Shown here one piece after another: positions 42,824-50,055 of a stretch of DNA of 50,055 bases. Position numbers and translations under genes: made by a program. Location: positions 1 to 50,055 of the forward strand of contig JAFEFM010000517.1 of the NCBI GenBank assembly GCA_018240585.1, in the 5' to 3' direction. The stretch comes from Pseudomonadota bacterium. Its GTDB lineage: Bacteria > Pseudomonadota > Gammaproteobacteria > Burkholderiales > Rhodocyclaceae. The stretch's first letter is position 1; every line of letters starts with the position of its first letter. The notes beneath the pieces were generated by a model. It was not told the origin of the DNA and ran no database searches. It was given only the letters and a program-made list of their open reading frames with translations.

Positions 42824-45800
42824 ATGCGGGTTGAACACGACAGCGGGCGCAACACGGGTGCGCCGACCTTCGACGACTGCCTGAGCGCGGACCGGCCGCG
42901 TCTGCGCCGCATGGCGCGCGACCTGCGCCGGCCGGCGGGCGGGAAGGCGACCGGCGGCATCGCGCGCGAGGGCGGGGATGGCCACGCCGGCGAGCGTCGC
43001 GCGCGTCTTCAGGCCGAGTTCGACGCCTTGCTCGAGCGTTCCAGGTCAGCCCTTGCGGCGCGCATCGCGGCGTTGCCGCAGCCGGATTTTCCGGCCGAGC
43101 TGCCGGTGTCGGGTCGGCGCGAGGAGATCGCCGCGGCGCTCGACGCGCACCAGGTCATCATCGTCTGCGGCGAGACGGGCTCGGGCAAGACCACGCAACT
43201 GCCCAAGATCTGCCTCGCGCTCGGCCGCGGCGCCGCGGGCCTCATCGGCCACACGCAGCCGCGCCGGCTGGCGGCGCGTGCCACCGCCAGCCGCATCGCG
43301 CAGGAGCTGAACAGCCCGCTCGGTCAGGCAGTGGGCTACAAGATCCGCTTCACCGACAAGCTGAGCGCGTCCAGCCATATCAAGCTGATGACCGACGGCA
43401 TCCTGCTCGCCGAGACGCAGACCGATCCGCTGCTCGCCGCCTACGACACGATCATCATCGACGAGGCGCACGAGCGCAGCCTCAACATCGACTTCCTGCT
43501 CGGCTACCTGCGCACGCTGCTGCCCAGGCGCCCCGACCTCAAGCTCATCGTCACCTCGGCCACGCTCGACGCCGAGCGCTTCGCCAGGCATTTCGCCGAT
43601 GCCGCCGGGCGTCCGGCGCCGGTGATCGAAGTGTCCGGCCGGCTGTATCCGATCGAGATGCGCTGGCGGCCGGTCGAGCCCGACGACGAGCTGGCGCCGG
43701 CGCGCGCCGACGAGCGCGCGCAGCAGCGGAAAGAGCGCGAACGCGGCCGCGACCTGCTCGATGCCCTGGTGGATGCGGTGGACGAGGCGCAGCGCTGCGG
43801 TCCGGGCGACGTGCTGGTGTTCCTGCCCGGCGAACGCGAGATCCGCGAGGCGGCCGAAGCGCTGCGCAAGGCGCATCATCTGCCGGGCACTGAGATCCTG
43901 CCGCTGTTCGCGCGCCAGTCGGCGCAGGAGCAGGCGAGAGTGTTCGCGCCCTCCAGCGGCCGGCGCGTGGTGCTGTCGACCAACGTCGCCGAAACCTCGC
44001 TCACGGTGCCGGGCATCCGCTACGTGGTCGACACCGGTCTGGCGCGGCTCAAGCGCTACTCGCCGCGCAACAAGGTCGAGCAACTGCAGATCGAGAAGGT
44101 CGCGCAATCGGCCGCGCAACAGCGCGCCGGCCGCTGCGGCCGGGTGATGGACGGCATCTGCTTCCGCCTCTACGACGAGGACGACTTCACGAAGCGGCCG
44201 GCGCATACCGATCCCGAGATCCTGCGCTCCTCGCTCGCCGGCGTGATCCTGCGCATGAAGGCGCTGAAGCTGGGCGCGGTGGAGGACTTTCCCTTCATCG
44301 ATGCGCCCGGCTCGCGCCTGATCGGCGATGGCTATGCGTTGCTCACCGAGCTCGGCGCGGTCACCGACGACGAGGCGCGCGAGCTGACGCCGATCGGCCG
44401 CGAACTCGGCAAGCTGCCGCTCGACCCCAAGATCGGACGCATGATCCTGGCCGCGCGCGACCGCGGCTGCCTCGCCGAACTGCTGGTGATCGCCGCCGCG
44501 CTGTCGGTGCAGGATCCGCGCGAGCGTCCGCAGGACAGTCCCGGCGCGGCCGACCAGGCGCATGCAAAGTTCCGCGGCGGAGAGCAGGACCAGCGCTCGG
44601 AGTTCCTGTGGTACCTGCATCTGTGGAAGGCGTGGGACGAGGTCCAGCGCCACGAATCGGGCAGCAGGCAGAAGGCCTGGTGCAAGAAGCATTTCCTGTC
44701 GTACATGCGCATGCGCGAGTGGCGCGACGTGCACGCCCAGTTGCATGTGCTGTGTGCCGAGCACGGCTGGAAGGAAAACCCGTTGCCGGCCAACTATGAG
44801 GCCATTCACAAGGCGCTGCTCGCGGGCCTGCTCGGCCATGTCGGCTGCAAGCTCGAGGATGCCTCGGGTCCGCAGGCCGGTTCGTATCTGGGCGCGCGCG
44901 GCATCAAGTACTGGCCGCATCCCGGCTCGGCGCTGGCGAAGAAGGCGGGCAAGTGGATCATGGCCGCCGAGCTGGTCGAGACCAGCCGGCTGTTCGGCCG
45001 CTGCATCGCGCGCATCGAGCCGGAGTGGGTGGAGGAGGTCGGCGCCCACCTGCTGAAGCGCTCGGTGTTCGAGCCGCACTGGTCCCGGAGCGCCGGCAGC
45101 GTGCGCGCCTGGGAGCGCGGCACCGTGCATGGACTGGTGCTGTATGCGCGGCGTGGCGTGGCCTACGCCGACATCGACCCGAAGCTGTGCCGCGAGCTCT
45201 TCATCCGCGAAGGCCTGGTCGCCGGGGACATTGCCGAGGGGCCGGCCCGGTCCATGCCGTTCTTTGCGCACAACCAGCGCCTGGTGGCGGAGATCGAGCG
45301 CCTCGAGCACAAGTCGCGTCGCCCCGATGTGCTGGTCGACGAGACGCTGATCGAGGCTTTCTACGACAGCAAGATTCCCGCGGATGTGCTCGATCTGTCG
45401 TCCTTCGACGCGTGGCGCAAGCAGGCCGAGAAGGGCGATCCGAAGCTGCTGTACCTGACGCGCGACCAGTTGATGCGCCACGACGCCGAGGGGGTGACCA
45501 CCGATCGCTTTCCGGCGCGCTTCGAGGTGCTGGGCCAGAAGCTGACGCTCGCCTACCTGCACCAGCCCGGCGACGCGGACGACGGCGTGACGCTCACGGT
45601 GCCGCTGGCGATGCTGAACCAGGTCCCTGCCAGCCGCTGCGAATGGTTGGTGCCGGGCCTGCTTGAGGAGAAGATCACCGCGCTGCTGAAGACGGTACCG
45701 CAGAAGCATCGCCACCGCCTGCAGCCGATGGCCGACAGCGCCGCCGCCTTCATGGCCGCGTTCGAGGCCGGTGAATTCGACACCGACGAGCCGCTGCTGA

Positions 45801-47008
45801 AGGCGCTGCAGCGCTTCGTCGAGGAGCGCGTGCAGCTCAAGCTGCCGTTGGAGAGCTTCCGGCCCGAGAACCTGAAGCCACACTGCTTCATGAACTTCCG
45901 CGTCATCGACGAGCACGGGCGCATGCTCGGCCAGTCGCGCAACCTCGCCGAGCTGCGCGCGCGCTTCCGCGAGCAGGTGGCGGCGCGCTTCAGCGGTGCG
46001 AAGATCGGTGGTGCGCTGGCGGCGGCGATGAGCGGAGCGGATGGCGCTTCCTCCGGCGCCGCGAAGTCTGGACGGACGCCTGAGGGCAGGGAGTCCAAGC
46101 TCGGCACGGCGCGCACCGACGAGCGCAAGCCCCCACCGCCGCAGGCTGCGGCGCCTGCGGTGAGTTTCACCACCTGGTCCTTCGGCGCGCTGCCCGAACT
46201 GCTCGAGGTCAAGGTCGCGGGGCGCGAGGTGATCGGTTTCCCGGCCCTGCACGACGATGGCGAGGGTGTGTCGCTGCGCCCCTACGACACGCCGGAAGAG
46301 GCGGCGCGCGTCCATCGCAAAGGTCTGGCACGACTGTTCGCACTGAACCTGAAGGATCAGGTTCGTGCCGTCGAGCGCTTGCCTGGCCTGCGCGAACTCG
46401 CGCTGCAGTATATGAGCTTCGGCACTGAGGCGGAATTGAAGGCGGGTCTGGTGGAGGCCACGCTGGCGCGCTGCTGTCTGCTCGAGCCCCTGCCGGCCGA
46501 CGCCGACGCCTTCGCCCGCCGCTGCGCCGAGGCCAAGCCTCGGGTGACGCTGATTGCGCAGGAATTCATGCGTCTGGCTGGGCAACTCGTGCTTGAACAT
46601 GCCAGCCTGCAGAAACGCCTCGCCGGGCTGAAGGCGGTTCCCGACCTCGTCGCCGACATGCAGGCCCAGTTGGGCGCGCTGCTGCCCAAGGATTTCCTGA
46701 CCGCTTTCCCGTGGGAGCGCCTGTCGCACTTTCCGCGCTACCTGAAGGCGGCGTTGGTGCGGGTGGACAAGTTCCGTAACAACCCTGCGCGGGATGCTCA
46801 GTTGATGGCCGAGTGGAAGGCGCTGGCGCAGGCCTGGGAGCGCGAAGCGCTCGCCAAGCGCCGGGCCGGCGTCGCCGACCCGTTTCTGGACGATTTCCGC
46901 TGGCTGCTCGAGGAATTGCGTGTCGGGCTCTACGCGCAGGAACTGAAGACGCCGATGCCGGTGTCAGCGAAGCGCCTGCAGAAGATCTGGGAGAGCCGCC
47001 CGCGGTGA
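42824..47008 (+). CDS. hrpA: ATP-dependent RNA helicase HrpA (DEAH box)
   Basis: A 1,394-residue helicase, slightly longer than the E. coli protein (about 1,300). Motif I is CGETGSGKTTQLPKI (~115), motif II DEAHERSLNIDFLLGYL (~210), motif III VTSATLDAERFA, and motif VI QRAGRCGRVMDGICFRLY (~430). HA2 and OB-fold regions follow, then a long DUF3418 C-terminus ending ELRVGLYAQELKTPMPVSAKR. A low-complexity Ala/Gly/Pro linker near 1070-1105 may explain the extra length. HrpA rescues or splits stalled ribosomes and remodels mRNA in E. coli. The ATG at 42824 lacks a clear ribosome binding site; a later ATG at 42911 is possible because the first 60 residues are not conserved-looking. Confidence 0.95.
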   Translation: MRVEHDSGRNTGAPTFDDCLSADRPRLRRMARDLRRPAGGKATGGIAREGGDGHAGERRARLQAEFDALLERSRSALAARIAALPQPDFPAELPVSGRREEIAAALDAHQVIIVCGETGSGKTTQLPKICLALGRGAAGLIGHTQPRRLAARATASRIAQELNSPLGQAVGYKIRFTDKLSASSHIKLMTDGILLAETQTDPLLAAYDTIIIDEAHERSLNIDFLLGYLRTLLPRRPDLKLIVTSATLDAERFARHFADAAGRPAPVIEVSGRLYPIEMRWRPVEPDDELAPARADERAQQRKERERGRDLLDALVDAVDEAQRCGPGDVLVFLPGEREIREAAEALRKAHHLPGTEILPLFARQSAQEQARVFAPSSGRRVVLSTNVAETSLTVPGIRYVVDTGLARLKRYSPRNKVEQLQIEKVAQSAAQQRAGRCGRVMDGICFRLYDEDDFTKRPAHTDPEILRSSLAGVILRMKALKLGAVEDFPFIDAPGSRLIGDGYALLTELGAVTDDEARELTPIGRELGKLPLDPKIGRMILAARDRGCLAELLVIAAALSVQDPRERPQDSPGAADQAHAKFRGGEQDQRSEFLWYLHLWKAWDEVQRHESGSRQKAWCKKHFLSYMRMREWRDVHAQLHVLCAEHGWKENPLPANYEAIHKALLAGLLGHVGCKLEDASGPQAGSYLGARGIKYWPHPGSALAKKAGKWIMAAELVETSRLFGRCIARIEPEWVEEVGAHLLKRSVFEPHWSRSAGSVRAWERGTVHGLVLYARRGVAYADIDPKLCRELFIREGLVAGDIAEGPARSMPFFAHNQRLVAEIERLEHKSRRPDVLVDETLIEAFYDSKIPADVLDLSSFDAWRKQAEKGDPKLLYLTRDQLMRHDAEGVTTDRFPARFEVLGQKLTLAYLHQPGDADDGVTLTVPLAMLNQVPASRCEWLVPGLLEEKITALLKTVPQKHRHRLQPMADSAAAFMAAFEAGEFDTDEPLLKALQRFVEERVQLKLPLESFRPENLKPHCFMNFRVIDEHGRMLGQSRNLAELRARFREQVAARFSGAKIGGALAAAMSGADGASSGAAKSGRTPEGRESKLGTARTDERKPPPPQAAAPAVSFTTWSFGALPELLEVKVAGREVIGFPALHDDGEGVSLRPYDTPEEAARVHRKGLARLFALNLKDQVRAVERLPGLRELALQYMSFGTEAELKAGLVEATLARCCLLEPLPADADAFARRCAEAKPRVTLIAQEFMRLAGQLVLEHASLQKRLAGLKAVPDLVADMQAQLGALLPKDFLTAFPWERLSHFPRYLKAALVRVDKFRNNPARDAQLMAEWKALAQAWEREALAKRRAGVADPFLDDFRWLLEELRVGLYAQELKTPMPVSAKRLQKIWESRPR

Positions 47009-47030
47009 TCACCGGTCGGCTCCCGGCAGG

Positions 47031-47372
47031 TCAGCGCAGCGGAATCACCAGCGGAGGAATGTCGACGCCGACGACAACGGCGGGCGAGCGGCTGTAGCGG
47101 TAAGTCCGCACCGGCTCGTTGTAGTAGTAGTTCTGCACCACGGGGGGGTCGTAGTAATAGCGCGGGCGTTCCCGCACGATCACGCGTTCGCGGATCACGG
47201 TGGGTCCGCCGTAGTAATCGCGGTCGTAGCGGTGATGGTGGTGATGCTTGTAGTGACCCCAGCCGCGGCCGGGACCATCCCAGTCTCCACGGTCGGCATG
47301 GGCGGCGTTGGCGGCGAGGAAGCTGCCGCACAGCAGTGCGGCAAGCATCGCGCGGGCATGGTTCGCTTTCAT
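47031..47372 (-). CDS. Small secreted His/Tyr/Arg-rich protein, unknown function
   Basis: A 113-residue protein with a signal peptide (MKANHARAMLAALLCGSFLA, cleavage near AHA-DRG). The mature part is basic and rich in His (HYKHHHHHRYDRD), Arg-Glu repeats (VIRERVIVRERPR) and Tyr (YYYDPP, NYYYNEP). It ends with a hydrophobic VVVGVDIPPLVIPLR. AGAGG lies upstream of the ATG at 47372. The histidine block suggests metal binding, but I recognise no family. It is convergent with hrpA and divergent from the rpsF operon. Confidence 0.78.
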   Translation of the reverse strand: MKANHARAMLAALLCGSFLAANAAHADRGDWDGPGRGWGHYKHHHHHRYDRDYYGGPTVIRERVIVRERPRYYYDPPVVQNYYYNEPVRTYRYSRSPAVVVGVDIPPLVIPLR

Positions 47373-47535
47373 GGTCGGCCTCTTTGTCGGTTGTTCTTGG
47401 ATCCGGGCAAAGCCCTGATGAGCCGATGATAGGTGAAGCGTTGGTGTGGCAGCCTGCGAAGAGTGTAAGCAGGATTTTGTAAGCGGTGCGGGCGATCGGT
47501 ATCGCATCGCTTGCCCGCCGCCGCCGCCCTCGGCT

Positions 47536-47563
47536 TTGATTCTTCTGCGTTTCTTGCTAGAAT
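47536..47563 (+). promoter_or_regulatory. Predicted sigma-70 promoter for the rpsF operon
   Basis: TTGATT at 47536-47541 and TAGAAT at 47558-47563 have a 16-base spacer. This is the best-matching promoter in the window, about 70 bases before the rpsF ATG. Nothing else is visible in the 261-base gap except the leader hairpin. Confidence 0.7.
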
Positions 47564-47578
47564 CCCGCCCCTTCCCTT

Positions 47579-47606
47579 GCTCCACCGGAATCGCATGCCG
47601 GGGAGC
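47579..47606 (+). promoter_or_regulatory. Leader hairpin before rpsF, possible S6:S18 autoregulatory site
   Basis: GCTCC (47579-47583) pairs with GGAGC (47602-47606) and CCGG (47585-47588) with CCGG (47598-47601), with A47584 bulged and a nine-base loop. It lies between the promoter and the AAGGAG of rpsF. In several bacteria the S6:S18 complex binds a CCG-containing bulged hairpin in its own leader. The similarity is suggestive, not proven. Confidence 0.4.
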
Positions 47607-47633
47607 TGTTTCAATCAACCGCAAGGAGTTTGC

Positions 47634-48011
47634 ATGCGACATTACGAAATCGTATTCATCGTCCATCCGGACCAGTCGGAACAGGTCCCGGCGATGATCG
47701 AGCGCTACAAGACGCTCGTGACCGGCCGCAATGGCCAGATCCACCGCCTGGAAGACTGGGGGCGCCGCCAGATGGCCTACCCGATCCAGAAGGTGCACAA
47801 GGCGCACTACGTGCTGATGAACATCGAGTGCGACGGCGAGACGCTGGCCGAACTCGAGCACGCCTTCAAGTTCAACGACGCCGTGCTCCGTCACCTCACC
47901 ATCAAGATGAAGAAGGCGGTGACCACGCCTTCGCCGATGATGAAGGAAGAGAAGTCCCGCTCGCTGACTACGCCGTCGGACGAAGCCAAGCCGGCCGCCG
48001 AAGCTGCCTGA
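47634..48011 (+). CDS. rpsF: 30S ribosomal protein S6
   Basis: A 125-residue ribosomal protein. It starts [19 protein letters not shown] and continues [39 protein letters not shown] and [12 protein letters not shown], all S6 hallmarks. It binds S18 in the platform of the small subunit. The ATG at 47634 follows AAGGAG at 47623-47628, an ideal spacing. Its C-terminus has a Lys/Ser/Ala tail of about 25 residues past the core. It is first in rpsF-priB-rpsR-rplI. Confidence 0.97.
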   Translation: MRHYEIVFIVHPDQSEQVPAMIERYKTLVTGRNGQIHRLEDWGRRQMAYPIQKVHKAHYVLMNIECDGETLAELEHAFKFNDAVLRHLTIKMKKAVTTPSPMMKEEKSRSLTTPSDEAKPAAEAA

Positions 48012-48012
48012 G

Positions 48013-48327
48013 TTGCCTGAACCGGAGTTGAACGAACTGCGCCTCGATGCGCGTGTGGCCGAAGTGCTGCCGCTGCGTCGAACGCCTGCCGGTGTGCCGG
48101 TCGCAAGCTGCGTCCTTGCACATGAATCGAAACAGATGGAAGCGGGGCTCACCCGTGATGTTTCGGTGGAACTGCAGGCGGTGGCCGTCGGCGAACTTGC
48201 CGGCGTGCTTGCAGCGGCCTCGCCCGGAGCCGCGGTGAAGATCACCGGGTTCCTCGCCGCGAAAGGCCTGCGCAGTCGTAGCCCGGTCCTGCATCTGAAC
48301 ACAATCGAATTTCTGGAAGGAAACTGA
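48013..48327 (+). CDS. priB: Primosomal replication protein N (PriB)
   Basis: A 104-residue OB-fold single-stranded DNA-binding protein that helps restart replication with Pri[37 protein letters not shown] and [19 protein letters not shown] followed by [13 protein letters not shown] match the family. No ATG is available; the start is a TTG, either at 48013 (one base after the rpsF stop) or at 48028, which begins [12 protein letters not shown]. The longer form is reported. Its place between rpsF and rpsR is the standard one. Confidence 0.9.
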   Translation: MPEPELNELRLDARVAEVLPLRRTPAGVPVASCVLAHESKQMEAGLTRDVSVELQAVAVGELAGVLAAASPGAAVKITGFLAAKGLRSRSPVLHLNTIEFLEGN

Positions 48328-48328
48328 A

Positions 48329-48604
48329 ATGGCTTTCAAGCCCAAGTCCAAGTTCAAGAAGAAGGATGATCGCGGCGGTCGTGGTCTCTTCAAGCGTCGC
48401 AAGTTCTGCCGCTTCACCGCGGAGAAGATCGAGGAAGTCGATTACAAGGACGTCGAGATCCTGAAGGACTTCATCACCGAAAACGCCAAGATCATGCCGG
48501 CGCGCATCACCGGCACCAAGGCCGGCTACCAGCGTCAACTGTCGGTTGCCGTGAAGCGCGCGCGCTTCCTGGCTCTGATGCCTTACACCGACCTGCACCA
48601 GTAA
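48329..48604 (+). CDS. rpsR: 30S ribosomal protein S18
   Basis: A 91-residue ribosomal protein. Basic N-terminus [20 protein letters not shown] is followed by the core [39 protein letters not shown] and [15 protein letters not shown]. It partners S6 in the 30S platform. GGAAGG lies before the ATG. It starts one base after the priB stop. Confidence 0.97.
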   Translation: MAFKPKSKFKKKDDRGGRGLFKRRKFCRFTAEKIEEVDYKDVEILKDFITENAKIMPARITGTKAGYQRQLSVAVKRARFLALMPYTDLHQ

Positions 48605-48619
48605 GAGAGGATAGACGTC

Positions 48620-49072
48620 ATGCAAATCATTCTTCTCGACAAGGTCGTCAACCTCGGTGGCCTGGGCGACGTGGTCAAGGTCAAGGACGGTTATGCGCGC
48701 AACTACCTGATCCCGCAGGGTAAGGCCAAGCGTGCCACGCAGGCCAACCTGGCCGAATTCGAAGCGCGTCGGGCCGAACTCGAGCGCCATCAGGCCGACA
48801 AGCTGGCCGCTTCGCAGGCGATCGCCGCTCAGCTCGAGGGCGTCACTGTTCAGGTCAGTCGCAAGGCTGGCATGGACGGCCGCCTGTTCGGCTCGGTCAC
48901 CAATGCCGACGTCGCCGAGGCGCTGGCTGCGCAGGGCTTCCAGGTCGAACGTGCTGCCATCCGCATGCCGGACGGTCCGCTGAAGACCGTTGGCGAGACC
49001 CAGCTCGAGGTCGGCCTGCACTCCGACGTGGTCGCCACGATCACCGTCGCGGTGGTGGGCGAGCAGCAGTAA
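48620..49072 (+). CDS. rplI: 50S ribosomal protein L9
   Basis: A 150-residue ribosomal protein of standard length. The N-domain [19 protein letters not shown] with [20 protein letters not shown] is the L9 signature. The C-domain has [19 protein letters not shown] and [16 protein letters not shown] long connecting helix (~45-75) joins them. AGAGGA before the ATG supports the start. It closes the operon and is followed by a strong terminator. Confidence 0.97.
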   Translation: MQIILLDKVVNLGGLGDVVKVKDGYARNYLIPQGKAKRATQANLAEFEARRAELERHQADKLAASQAIAAQLEGVTVQVSRKAGMDGRLFGSVTNADVAEALAAQGFQVERAAIRMPDGPLKTVGETQLEVGLHSDVVATITVAVVGEQQ

Positions 49073-49097
49073 GTCGAGTCGTTCGCATCAAGCAAGA

Positions 49098-49121
49098 GGG
49101 CTGCCTTGGGCAGCCCTTTTT
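49098..49121 (+). terminator. Rho-independent terminator after rplI
   Basis: GGGCTGCC (49098-49105) pairs perfectly with GGCAGCCC (49109-49116) around a three-base loop, followed by TTTTT. It lies 26 bases after the rplI stop and ends the rpsF-priB-rpsR-rplI transcript. Confidence 0.9.
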
Positions 49122-49126
49122 GTTAT

Positions 49127-49157
49127 CTGACGCGGCAGTCCCGCCGCGACATAGAAT
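49127..49157 (+). promoter_or_regulatory. Promoter candidate for dnaB
   Basis: CTGACG at 49127-49132 and TAGAAT at 49152-49157 have a 19-base spacer. A CGCGGC/GCCGCG inverted repeat (49131-49136, 49143-49148) sits between them. The -10 is 31 bases before the dnaB ATG. Confidence 0.45.
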
Positions 49158-49187
49158 GTTTTCCCTTTCGCATCATCGGCCGTGCTC

Positions 49188-50055
49188 ATGAACACCCAGA
49201 CCCGACGCGCCCCCGACCTGGGGGGCGATCCGCAACTGGCCGCCATCAAGCTTCCGCCGCATTCGCTCGAGGCCGAACAGTCCCTGATCGGCGGCATCCT
49301 GCTCGACAACCAGGCGTGGGAGAGGGTGGCGGATCTGGCCAGCGAGGCGGACTTCTATCGTGATGACCACCGCCGTATCTATCGGCACATCGCCAAGCTG
49401 ATCGATCTGGGGAAGCCGGCTGACGTCGTCACCGTCTTCGAGTCGCTCGAGAAGAGCGGCGAGGCCGAGCAGGCGGGTGGTCTCGCGTATCTCGCAGAGA
49501 TCGCCAACAACACGCCCTCCGCCGCGAACATCCGACGCTACGCGGAGATCGTCCGCGAGCGCGCCATCCTGCGCAAACTGGTGGCGGTCGGGGACGAGAT
49601 TGCCGCGAGTGCGCTGAGTCCATCGGGCAAGGACGCGAAGATGCTGCTCGACGAGGCCGAGGCCAAGGTCTTCGAGATCGCGGAGGCCGGGGCACGCCAT
49701 TCGACGGGTTTCGTGTCCATCCAGCCCATCCTGAAGCAGGTCGTCGATCGGGTGCAGGAACTCTATGATCGCGACAATCCGTCGGAGGTCACCGGCGTGC
49801 CGACGGGCCTGATCGATCTCGACGACAAGACTTCCGGTCTCCAGCCATCCGACATGATCATCGTCGCCGGCCGTCCGGCGATGGGCAAGACGACCTTCGC
49901 GCTCAACCTGGCCGAACACATCGCCGTCGACCAGCGGTTGCCGGTTGCGATCTTCTCGATGGAGATGCCCGGCACGCAGTTGGCGACGCGCTTCATCTCG
50001 TCGGTCGGGCGCATCGACATGCAGAAGATCCGCAGTGGCCGCCTCACGGACGACG
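49188..50055 (+). CDS. dnaB: Replicative DNA helicase DnaB, partial
   Basis: The first 289 residues of the replicative helicase; the gene runs off the right edge. The N-terminal domain has PPHSLEAEQSLIGGILLDN near residue 24 and DVVTVFESLEKSGEAEQAGG, with AEIVRERAILRKL of the linker helix. The RecA-like domain opens with VTGVPTGLIDLDDKTSGLQP and Walker A GRPAMGKTTFALNLAEH near residue 230, then FSMEMPGTQLATR. It forms a hexamer that unwinds DNA at the fork. The ATG at 49188 precedes the conserved region by about 20 residues. Confidence 0.96.
   Translation, partial: MNTQTRRAPDLGGDPQLAAIKLPPHSLEAEQSLIGGILLDNQAWERVADLASEADFYRDDHRRIYRHIAKLIDLGKPADVVTVFESLEKSGEAEQAGGLAYLAEIANNTPSAANIRRYAEIVRERAILRKLVAVGDEIAASALSPSGKDAKMLLDEAEAKVFEIAEAGARHSTGFVSIQPILKQVVDRVQELYDRDNPSEVTGVPTGLIDLDDKTSGLQPSDMIIVAGRPAMGKTTFALNLAEHIAVDQRLPVAIFSMEMPGTQLATRFISSVGRIDMQKIRSGRLTDD

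Noticed and set aside
42814-42834. Six-codon open frame overlapping the hrpA start
   Set aside because: It ends just after the hrpA ATG and could be a leader peptide, but it has no ribosome binding site and is too short to support.
43046-46729. A 1,227-codon open frame antisense to hrpA
   Set aside because: High GC content leaves few stops in this antisense frame. The translation is Arg/Gln/His-rich with no domain, and hrpA is certain.
47373-48302. Extension of the small His-rich gene frame back across rpsF and priB
   Set aside because: The signal peptide start at 47372 with AGAGG fits; the upstream part is antisense to ribosomal genes.
1-50055. tRNA genes, CRISPR arrays, insertion sequences, prophage genes
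   Set aside because: No tRNA-like T-loop in a plausible setting, no spaced direct repeats, no transposase or integrase, and uniform high GC throughout.

Overview
The window looks like a 50-kb piece of ordinary chromosome from a high-GC betaproteobacterium, most likely Rhodocyclales (Thauera/Azoarcus type). This is inferred from gene content and order. The markers are rpsF-priB-rpsR-rplI followed by dnaB, a pilT-pilU pair divergent from yggS-proC-yggT-yggU, a yqgE-ruvX-pyrR-pyrB-pyrC' cluster, and a pilG-pilH-pilI-pilJ-pilL chemosensory cluster. Coding density is very high. No gap between genes exceeds about 260 bases. I saw no rRNA or tRNA gene, insertion sequence, prophage gene or CRISPR array.

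Layout. 1-1016: an iron-sulfur flavin reductase cut by the left edge, divergent from an NAD-binding epimerase-like protein (1038-1922), then HemJ. 2368-6860: a two-gene unit of an exported LysM/FecR protein and a CHASE2-PAS-GGDEF-EAL cyclic-di-GMP enzyme, translationally coupled. 7043-9068: mobA and a THUMP-type RNA methyltransferase, divergent. 9118-13966: pilU and pilT on one strand; yggS-proC-yggT-yggU on the other. 14067-17858: the pyrimidine cluster, ending in a dihydroorotase-like protein that has lost most metal ligands. 17962-19416: DNA photolyase. 19430-28897: the type IV pilus chemosensory operon, preceded by rubredoxin. 28996-31893: thiD-thiE, then hemL. 31989-33924: a NarL/MoxY-type two-component pair. 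33962-39032: mgtE, mtgA, a TonB-like protein and an RNase II-family exonuclease. 39122-42298: rarD, a methyltransferase, a YqiA-like esterase and uppP. 42390-47372: a YkgJ-like protein, the very large helicase HrpA, and a secreted His/Tyr-rich protein. 47634-50055: rpsF-priB-rpsR-rplI, a strong terminator, and dnaB running off the right edge.

How the genes work together. Two blocks concern surface motility. PilT and PilU power pilus retraction, and PilG/H/I/J/L form the chemotaxis-like pathway that controls it. The CHASE2 protein is predicted to make and degrade cyclic-di-GMP in response to a periplasmic signal, plausibly sensed together with the FecR/LysM protein. This pair is the best candidate here for a little-described system. 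Metabolic genes cover pyrimidine, proline, thiamine, tetrapyrrole and molybdenum cofactor synthesis. MtgA and UppP serve cell-wall building.
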